From VAZQ01 sp963840535 (GTDB lineage Bacteria; Pseudomonadota; Alphaproteobacteria; Rhizobiales; Xanthobacteraceae): a DNA stretch of 64,000 nt. Positions 57,987 to 64,000 of the stretch are shown piece by piece; position 1 is the stretch's first letter, and each line of letters starts with the position of its first letter. The position numbers and the translations under genes are program-made. The notes under the pieces were generated by a model, which was not told where the DNA came from, did not search any database, and saw nothing but the letters and a program-made list of their open reading frames with translations. The DNA is taken from assembly GCA_963840535.1 (NCBI GenBank), contig CAWIZJ010000054.1, positions 61,863 to 125,862 on the forward strand, given 5' to 3'.

Positions 57987-58743
57987 TGCCATGCACGGCC
58001 GCGGCCTCGATGGCGGCTGCCTTCTTCTCGACTAAGAACCGGGCGGCCTCAATCACTGTGCCGGCGCTGGCAATCTCGTCGTCTACAATCAGCGCCGTCT
58101 TGCCCTCTACTTCGCCCATCAAATTTACCGCCCTGGGGCTCTCGTCATCGCCATAGCGACGTTTATCCACAATCGCCACGGGGAGGTGGAGGCGATGCGC
58201 ATACGCTTCCACCCCTTTGGCTTCGCCGATATCCCCGGCAACTAAGACATAATCGTGCAGATCTTTGTTGGCGGCGAGATAATCGCAGATAATCGGCGCG
58301 GCGAGTAGTTGGTCCACCGGGATACGAAAAAACCCCTGTACCTGGGGTGAATGGAGGTCCATGGTGAGCACCCGGTTAGCCCCGGCCGTTTGGAGCAGGT
58401 CGGCCATGAGCCGGGCCGTAATCGAAATGCGTGGCCGATCCTTCTTGTCCGAGCGCGCATACGGAAAGTAGGGGATGACTGCAGTAATGCGCTGTGCCGA
58501 GGCATGTTTCAGTGCATCAATGGTAATGAGCAACTCAATGATGCCATCAGAGACCGGCGAACACGAGGGCTGCACGACAAACACATCCGCTTCGCGGACA
58601 TTCTCTTCGATCTGGACCAACATGTTTTCATTCGAAAAGCGGATGACACTAGAGTGGCCCAGTGGTAAACCGATATGCGAGCAGATTGCCGTAGCAAGCT
58701 CCGGGTGTGCAGAGCCACTGAAGATTTTGATGTCCCGGTACAC
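57987..58743 (-). pseudogene. prs: Ribose-phosphate pyrophosphokinase, N-terminal part, split by IS
   Basis: From GTG 58743 (MYRDIKIFSGSAHPELATAI), with GGAGGAGG upstream. The ATP-binding FSNENMLVQIEENVREAD, the YFPYARSDKKDRPRISI loop, the catalytic VDKRR and the PRPP loop TALIVDDEIASAGTVIEAA are present. After AAAVHG the frame runs into the IS end (THIPHPFFWV). Joined with 55709-55896 it gives about 314 residues, the normal length. PRPP is essential for nucleotide and histidine synthesis, so another copy must exist if this disruption is real. Confidence 0.93.
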
Positions 58744-59126
58744 AGACCCTCCTCCGCCATGTGGTCATCACAGAGTTGCTCACCGGGCTCTCGCGTCTTG
58801 CAGAGCCCTAGCTTCAAACCCTTCAGTACAGCAGCCAGAGCAGAAGTGCAGGAAAACGTAAGCATTGTGTAAGAAATTCGCCCCCTCCCCCGCGCATATT
58901 TTCATATACTACTTTTGCCTCGGTAGCAATGACCAGATGGAAAGGAACCAAGCAGAGAAAGGAGACCACAGGCTGGCGTTGGCAGCGAACGCGGCTTTTT
59001 CCTTGGACATAGAATCCGGCAGAGGCAGTGTTTTTCCTATCTCCTGACGGCTGAGCGCTTCCATACGAGAATGCGGTATACTGAAAGGCACGGACGACAT
59101 GACACGCCCGAGGAAGGAGTAACTAT
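58744..59126. other. Intergenic region between prs and the acyl-CoA dehydrogenase gene
   Basis: About 380 bases that separate two divergent genes, so both promoters should lie here. No sigma-70 pair could be chosen with confidence; GAAGGAG at 59113-59119 is the ribosome binding site of the right-hand gene. No repeats. Confidence 0.4.
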
Positions 59127-60320
59127 ATGCGCCGACGTATGGACGCGTATCTCGAACCTCTAGTTGAACCGGAGCGTTTGGCATTGTACCAGGCAGTGTG
59201 TGCGTTTGCGGACAACGAGATTGCTCCTGAGCTTCTCACCTGGGAACGCCAGCATTGCCTGCTGCCGGAGAAGGCCATTCGCGCCATCGCAGAGTTGGGC
59301 CTCTTCGGTCTCACGGTCGCAGAGGAGTACGGCGGGCAGGGTGGCACACAGATGGACCTGGTGCTGATGGGCCTGGCCCTCGGCTATCACAGTCAGAGTG
59401 TGGCCATTACGCCTGGGGCAGCCACGAGTCTAGGCATCAAACCGTTGCAATTGTGCGGGAGCGAGGACCAGAAGCGGGCGCACTTGCCGGATCTGGCAGC
59501 AGGGAAACGTATGTTTGTGTTTGGCCTATCGGAACCTGGGCGTGGGTCGGATGCGGCGAATCCTGAGGTACGCGCCACTCGCATCGCCGGAGGTTGGCGC
59601 CTGCAGGGAGAAAAATGCTGGTCCACAAATGCCAAGTGGGCCAGTCATGTGGTGGTGCATGCCATGACCAACCCCGAGGGACCCCGTGGCCATCGCTCTA
59701 CCTGCTTTATCGTACCCATGGACGATCCGCGTGTGCATTATCAGGAGATGCACGGCAAGCAGGTGTGGATGCAGTCCTCCACAGGCGCTATTGCCCTGGA
59801 TCAGGTCGAGGTACCGGACAACGCCATCCTGGGTACGGAACATGACGGGTTTCGCGTCATGGCAACGACCCTCAATGGGGGACGCTTGTTTATTGCTGGC
59901 CTGGCGCTTGCCTCTCTGGCCTACGCGCTCGATCGCTGTTGTACCTATGCCCAAGAGCGCCGGCAGTTTGCCGACCAACCCATCGGGCGCTTTCAGCGCG
60001 TTCAGGATGTGATCCTGGATATGGACATTGCCCTCGAACAGGGACTCACCTGGCTGCTGCATCTGGTGAGACAATACGATGCTGGGACCCTGCACCGTGA
60101 GGCTGCTGCAAAGGTGAAAATCGAATGCTCCCGGCGCGCTTCGGAGTTATTCACCCTGGCCATGGAGATCTGCGGTGGGGTGGCCTGTCTCGATGAGTTC
60201 GGCCTGGTGCGGCACTGGCGCGATCTCTTCGTCTGTCGGGTTGGAGAAGGCAGTAATTTTGCTCTCAAAACGCTAGCGACGCGGCCACTTATGCCGCACA
60301 TCCAGGACATATTGCAGTAG
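59127..60320 (+). CDS. Acyl-CoA dehydrogenase family protein
   Basis: A 397-residue protein with GAAGGAG before ATG 59127. Three domains are visible: helical N-terminal (LYQAVCAFADNEIAPELLTW, GLFGLTVAEEYGGQGGT), beta middle (FGLSEPGRGSDAANPEVRAT, GEKCWSTNAKWASHVVVHA) and helical C-terminal (YAQERRQFADQPIGRFQRVQ, AMEICGGVACLDEFGLVRHW). FAD enzyme that introduces a double bond in an acyl-CoA. The usual catalytic glutamate position in the C-terminal domain is not obvious, so activity on a non-standard substrate is possible. First gene of a five-gene rightward run. Confidence 0.88.
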   Translation: MRRRMDAYLEPLVEPERLALYQAVCAFADNEIAPELLTWERQHCLLPEKAIRAIAELGLFGLTVAEEYGGQGGTQMDLVLMGLALGYHSQSVAITPGAATSLGIKPLQLCGSEDQKRAHLPDLAAGKRMFVFGLSEPGRGSDAANPEVRATRIAGGWRLQGEKCWSTNAKWASHVVVHAMTNPEGPRGHRSTCFIVPMDDPRVHYQEMHGKQVWMQSSTGAIALDQVEVPDNAILGTEHDGFRVMATTLNGGRLFIAGLALASLAYALDRCCTYAQERRQFADQPIGRFQRVQDVILDMDIALEQGLTWLLHLVRQYDAGTLHREAAAKVKIECSRRASELFTLAMEICGGVACLDEFGLVRHWRDLFVCRVGEGSNFALKTLATRPLMPHIQDILQ

Positions 60321-60338
60321 TGCGAGAGCGGGTAAGCG

Positions 60339-61427
60339 ATGACGCGGCGCGTGCACAACTTTAATCCTGGCCCTGCGGCGCTACCCCTGCCGGTGCTGGA
60401 GCAGGTGCAAGGCGACTTGCTCGACTTTGCTGGCACTGGTATGTCTATTCTGGAGATGAGTCACCGCAGTGCCACATATGAACAACTGCATAATCAGGCC
60501 ATTGCTGACTTGCGCACATTGCTCGGTGGGACTGAGGACCATGCCATTCTCTTCATGGGCGGTGGGGCCCAGATGCAATTTGCGCTGGTGGCCCTGAACC
60601 TGTTATCACCAGGGTCCTATGCAGAGTATCTGGTCACGGGGGTGTGGAGCGAAACAGCGCTGAGTGAGGCGCGCAAGATCGGGGAGGCGCGCGTGCTCTG
60701 GTCGAGCGCGCTTACGGCGCACACCCGGATACCCCTGCCGGGTGAATTCCACATCGAGGCTGGGGCAGCGTATCTGCACTACACCAGCAACAACACGATC
60801 GTGGGCACGCAGTACACCTACGTCCCGGCGGCCCGAGACGTCCCCCTGGTCTGTGACATGTCTTCTGACTTGCTGAGCCGTCCGGTGGACCTGTCGCACT
60901 ACAGTCTGATCTACGCCGGAGCGCAGAAAAACCTGGGACCAGCGGGGGTAACCGTGGTGCTTATCCGCCGCGACCTTCTGGAGCGCTGCCGCCCGGATTT
61001 GCCATCCACCATGAGTTATGCTCAGATGGCAGCGCACAACTCGCTACTGAACACGCCGCCGGTGTTTGCCATTTATGTTGCTGGCCTGGTCGCGCAGCAT
61101 CTGCTAGCGCAGGGCGGCCTTGCGGCTGCTGAGGCCCGCAACCGTGACAAAGCTGCCTGCCTCTATGCCGCGATTGACGACTCTGAAGGTTTTTATCGTG
61201 GCTGGGCACAGCCGGAGAGTCGCTCGTGCATGAACGTGACCTTTCGTCTCCCTACACCGGCACTGGAGAAGCGCTTCATCACAGAGAGCACGCACGCTGG
61301 TCTCATCGGGCTCGCAGGGCATCGCACAGTCGGTGGTATACGCGCCTCGCTGTACAATGCTGTGTCACTGGAGGCCGTCCGCACCCTGGTCGAGTTCATG
61401 GAGGATTTTCAGCGACGCTACGCCTGA
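60339..61427 (+). CDS. serC: Phosphoserine aminotransferase
   Basis: A 362-residue PLP enzyme beginning VHNFNPGPAALPLPVLEQ, the SerC signature. The lysine that binds PLP lies in YAGAQKNLGPAGVTVVLIRR; HYTSNNTIVGTQY and the end GHRTVGGIRASLYNA are also typical. It makes phosphoserine from 3-phosphohydroxypyruvate in serine synthesis. It starts 18 bases after the acyl-CoA dehydrogenase stop and precedes trmB by two bases. Confidence 0.95.
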   Translation: MTRRVHNFNPGPAALPLPVLEQVQGDLLDFAGTGMSILEMSHRSATYEQLHNQAIADLRTLLGGTEDHAILFMGGGAQMQFALVALNLLSPGSYAEYLVTGVWSETALSEARKIGEARVLWSSALTAHTRIPLPGEFHIEAGAAYLHYTSNNTIVGTQYTYVPAARDVPLVCDMSSDLLSRPVDLSHYSLIYAGAQKNLGPAGVTVVLIRRDLLERCRPDLPSTMSYAQMAAHNSLLNTPPVFAIYVAGLVAQHLLAQGGLAAAEARNRDKAACLYAAIDDSEGFYRGWAQPESRSCMNVTFRLPTPALEKRFITESTHAGLIGLAGHRTVGGIRASLYNAVSLEAVRTLVEFMEDFQRRYA

Positions 61428-61429
61428 GT

Positions 61430-62368
61430 ATGAAAGCACGCTATCTTTCGCTCCAACCATTACTCCTCTGGCAGCGTGGGGCGCGTCCCATTGATTGGGT
61501 GCAGCAGTTCGGGCGTCAGGCCCCTGTCGAGGTGGAAATCGGCTTCGGCAATGGTGAGTTTTTGGTACGTGAGGCGCAGGAACATCCAGAGCGCAATTTC
61601 GTAGGTATCGAGCAAGAATGGGCCTCCGTACAACGGGCATTACGTCGTATCGCCCAGGCAAAAATCCTCAACGTGCGCGTGCTCCTCGTCGATGCCCGCA
61701 TTGCTCTAGAACGACTGTTTATGCCGCAGACGGTGCAGCGGGTGTATGGGCTCTTTCCATGCCCCTGGCCCAAGGAACGCCATGTCAAACATCGGCTGTT
61801 TGCGCAGACGTTTCTCACCCTTCTCAATAGTCGGCTCGTACCAGAGGGTACCGTACAGATGGTCACTGACCATGAGCCGTATCTCCACTGGGTGCTCGCG
61901 CAAGTCCCAGACACGGGCTTTGTAGCACAGTGGACGACGATCGCGCCGCGCTTCAGCACCAAATACGAGCGCAAATGGTGTGAGACCGGGCAGCAAGAGT
62001 TCTATGACCTGCGTTTACGAAAGACGACCCATATCGCCAGATCATTAACAGAGGATGCGACATTGCACATTCATCGCATTGCGCATTTTGAGGCCACCCG
62101 GTTCCAGCCTGGCGCCCTACATGGCGCCATAACCGTTACCTGTAAAGAGTTCCTCTATGACCCTCGGCGCCAGAAAGGCATGGTATGGGTGTTCGTGGCA
62201 GAGTCAGGTCTCACCCAGGATTTTTGGATCGAAATCGTGCGTAGCGGGGGCGAGTGGGCGATCCGCCCGGCGCGTGGCTGCAGTATCGTACCTACCGTGG
62301 GTGTGCAGTGTGCTCTGGACCTCGTGCGCGATACCGCCCAGCAGACAGTGCTAGCACACGGCCAATAG
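61430..62368 (+). CDS. trmB: tRNA (guanine-N7)-methyltransferase, extended
   Basis: A 312-residue protein from ATG 61430 (MKARYLSLQPLLLW), two bases after serC. The SAM-binding motif VEIGFGNGEFLVREAQ and NFVGIEQEWASVQRALRRI are normal for TrmB. The usual FPDPW motif reads LFPCPWPKERHVKHRLF, with Cys in place of the conserved Asp. After the catalytic domain (to about residue 205, TKYERKWCETGQQEFYDLRL) there is an extra segment of about 100 residues (IHRIAHFEATRFQPGALHGA, WIEIVRSGGEWAIRPARG) not present in the E. coli enzyme. It would methylate G46 of tRNA. Confidence 0.88.
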   Translation: MKARYLSLQPLLLWQRGARPIDWVQQFGRQAPVEVEIGFGNGEFLVREAQEHPERNFVGIEQEWASVQRALRRIAQAKILNVRVLLVDARIALERLFMPQTVQRVYGLFPCPWPKERHVKHRLFAQTFLTLLNSRLVPEGTVQMVTDHEPYLHWVLAQVPDTGFVAQWTTIAPRFSTKYERKWCETGQQEFYDLRLRKTTHIARSLTEDATLHIHRIAHFEATRFQPGALHGAITVTCKEFLYDPRRQKGMVWVFVAESGLTQDFWIEIVRSGGEWAIRPARGCSIVPTVGVQCALDLVRDTAQQTVLAHGQ

Positions 62369-62405
62369 CCAAACGTATATAGAGCAAGGTGAAGAAGGAG
62401 CAGCG

Positions 62406-63503
62406 ATGGAATCTGCCCAACCCTCAGGCGTGCGCACCGAGCTGCACGATGGCTTCTCTGACCACCTCGAGCCGACTGTGCCCCTGGATCTGGGCCAGGT
62501 ACACAGCATCACCGATCTCGTCCAGGCCATGAGCCGGACCGCGTTCGGCGGGCGCAATGTCGGGGAAGCCGCGGATGTCCTCTATGAGATGGTCACCAAC
62601 CCGGAGTGTCTGGTAGTTGGCACGTTTTCTGGCGCTATGACTGTGGCCAAAATGGGCCTGGTGCTATGCGACATGCTTGAGCAGGGCATGCTGCAGGCCA
62701 TCATTACCACCGGCGCCCTGATGGCGCACGGCTTTGTGGAAGCCTCTGGCCGCGTGCATTTTAAATATGATCCGGGGCTGGATGACAAGGAGCTCTATTA
62801 CCGGGGCTACAATCGCGTCTACGACACGCTCGAACTGGAACAAAACCTCGACGACGTCGCTGAAATTTTTAACGAGGTCCTGACCGAGGCGGACCCATCC
62901 GAGACGCTGTGTAGTTACAAAATTAATCGCTTGCTTGGGGCATATCTGGCGCGCCACACGACGGGGCGTGGCATCCTTAAAAGTGCTTATGAGCACAACG
63001 TCCCGGTATACGTTCCGGCCTTTACCGATTCTGAGATCGGCTTAGACTTTGCCCTCACCAACCGGCGGCGGCGGCTTGCTGAGAAGCCCCCTTTTGCCTA
63101 TGACCCATTTCTTGACCTGGAACACTACACCGAGAGTGTGCGACCGCAGAAAACTGTTGGCATCTTCACCATTGGTGGCGGCGTACCGCGCAACTGGGGG
63201 CAGCAAGTGGGGCCTTACCTGGAGCTGATTAACAAGCGCGTTGGTCAGGGTGGAGGTTTTCAACGCTTCACGTATGGTGTGCGCATCTGTCCGGAGCCGG
63301 TGCACTGGGGGGGCCTGTCTGGCTGTACCTATTCCGAAGGCGTATCGTGGGGGAAATTTGTCCCGCCGAGCGAGGGCGGCCGATTTGCCGAGGTGCCCAG
63401 CGATGCCACGATTGCCTGGCCACTCATTGTAAAGGCTGTTCAGGAGCGCCTGGCAGCGCATGGTCAGGTATTGCACAAGCGGCTGGTCTCTGGAGTTGCT
63501 TAG
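62406..63503 (+). CDS. Deoxyhypusine synthase-like protein
   Basis: A 365-residue protein with GAAGGAG before ATG 62406. The fold and motifs are those of deoxyhypusine synthase: VGTFSGAMTVAKMGLVLCDM, IITTGALMAHGFVEASG, TIGGGVPRNWGQQVGP and SEGVSWGKFVPPSEGG, where the lysine of SWGK corresponds to the enzyme intermediate lysine. In eukaryotes and archaea this enzyme modifies eIF5A. Bacteria lack eIF5A, and bacterial members are thought to make homospermidine or to act on an unknown protein. It lies 37 bases after trmB. Confidence 0.88.
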   Translation: MESAQPSGVRTELHDGFSDHLEPTVPLDLGQVHSITDLVQAMSRTAFGGRNVGEAADVLYEMVTNPECLVVGTFSGAMTVAKMGLVLCDMLEQGMLQAIITTGALMAHGFVEASGRVHFKYDPGLDDKELYYRGYNRVYDTLELEQNLDDVAEIFNEVLTEADPSETLCSYKINRLLGAYLARHTTGRGILKSAYEHNVPVYVPAFTDSEIGLDFALTNRRRRLAEKPPFAYDPFLDLEHYTESVRPQKTVGIFTIGGGVPRNWGQQVGPYLELINKRVGQGGGFQRFTYGVRICPEPVHWGGLSGCTYSEGVSWGKFVPPSEGGRFAEVPSDATIAWPLIVKAVQERLAAHGQVLHKRLVSGVA

Positions 63504-63518
63504 CGCAGGAGTGCCGTC

Positions 63519-63962
63519 GTGCCACCAGACACCGATATCCAGATTACTGAGACAGTGGCAATACCACCAGCTGAGCTGCACTTTCAGTTCAGTCGTAGCA
63601 GCGGCCCAGGGGGACAGCATGTCAATCGCACTGCCTCGCAGGTCGAGTTGACCTTCGATGTCCTGGGCTCACCTAGTCTGAATGAGGCGCAGCGCACTCG
63701 CGTGCTGAGCAAGCTGAAATCGTACATCGATACGCGAGGTGTCCTGCATCTAACCTCTCAGACGACGCGCAGCCAGCATCGCAACCGCGCTGAAGTCGTC
63801 GAACGTTTCACGCTCTTGCTCCAGCGCGCCCTGCACGTGCCCAAGCGCCGTATCCGCACCAGGCCATCTGCGGCGGCTGAGGCACGCCGCCTGGCGGAAA
63901 AACAGCGCACAGGTGTGATCAAGCAGCAACGGCGCCGACCAGCGCCGACAGCCGAGGAGTAG
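63519..63962 (+). CDS. arfB: Alternative ribosome-rescue factor ArfB (peptidyl-tRNA hydrolase)
   Basis: A 147-residue protein from GTG 63519 (PPDTDIQITETVAIPPAEL). The GGQ motif is in SRSSGPGGQHVNRTASQVEL (residues 31-33); the basic tail RRIRTRPSAAAEARRLAEKQ matches the part that enters the empty mRNA channel of stalled ribosomes. Start lies 15 bases after the deoxyhypusine-synthase-like gene. The 38 bases after it to the end of the window hold nothing recognisable. Confidence 0.92.
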   Translation: MPPDTDIQITETVAIPPAELHFQFSRSSGPGGQHVNRTASQVELTFDVLGSPSLNEAQRTRVLSKLKSYIDTRGVLHLTSQTTRSQHRNRAEVVERFTLLLQRALHVPKRRIRTRPSAAAEARRLAEKQRTGVIKQQRRRPAPTAEE

Positions 63963-64000
63963 ACTGCGAAGCATAACGCTAGCCTGTGGCAATGGCGAAG

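Noticed and set aside
1..64000. CRISPR arrays and phage structural genes
   Set aside because: No series of short regularly spaced repeats, no cas genes and no recognisable capsid, terminase or integrase genes were seen.

Overview
The window falls into two parts that do not look like one genome. Positions 1 to about 38,690 are GC-rich and carry gene orders typical of Alphaproteobacteria, most like Hyphomicrobiales (Rhizobiales): hemY / mitofilin-like / hemD / hemC divergent from tsaD / gpsA / EVE-domain / DUF1761 / acs; SDHAF4-like / htpX / rsmB / heparinase-like / purH; and a large NAD-glutamate dehydrogenase. Positions from about 38,900 to the end have lower and more variable GC, many insertion-sequence remnants and a different set of core genes (prs, serC, trmB, a deoxyhypusine-synthase-like gene, arfB). 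The taxon of this second part is not clear from sequence; it is not typical alphaproteobacterial DNA. The join lies inside broken mobile-element sequence, so the contig may be an assembly chimera (inference).

Left part. 1-5,500: a catabolic-looking cluster (CoA-ligase-like, class II aldolase-like, PHA-system protein, polysaccharide deacetylase, two SDR oxidoreductases, a PNPOx-fold protein). 5,600-8,830: a TRAP transporter, dctM-dctQ divergent from dctP. 9,040-9,453: a terminator-like hairpin, an 18-bp palindrome and a small XRE regulator. 9,980-13,130: a very large hybrid kinase. 13,278-17,453: two tandem copies of a 2.1-kb IS. 17,605-17,680: tRNA-Thr(CGT). 17,888-28,282: heme, t6A, glycerolipid and acetate genes. 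28,629-36,373: cell envelope, nuclease, protease, rRNA methylation and purine genes. 36,370-38,694: a truncated NAD-GDH. At least ten conserved genes here need a one-base correction to read through, often at short base runs, which looks like sequence error rather than decay. A family of paired palindromic elements with TAGTG...CACTA ends sits between genes.

Right part. 38,903-40,335: an IS110-family element with a structured 3' non-coding region. 40,362-40,941, 49,851-50,112 and 54,240-55,690: three related ends or remnants of an IS91-like element. Between them are a DUF4407 membrane protein, a 155-bp MITE-like element in an IS701-type transposase remnant, an AT-rich sensor kinase, a 1,079-residue MASE1-type hybrid kinase, an RcsF-like lipoprotein, a TIR-FGE fusion protein and several very small genes. 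55,709-58,743: prs split by a 2,084-bp IS1634-like element with a clear 6-bp target duplication. 59,127-63,962: acyl-CoA dehydrogenase, serC, trmB, deoxyhypusine-synthase-like and arfB, tightly spaced on one strand.
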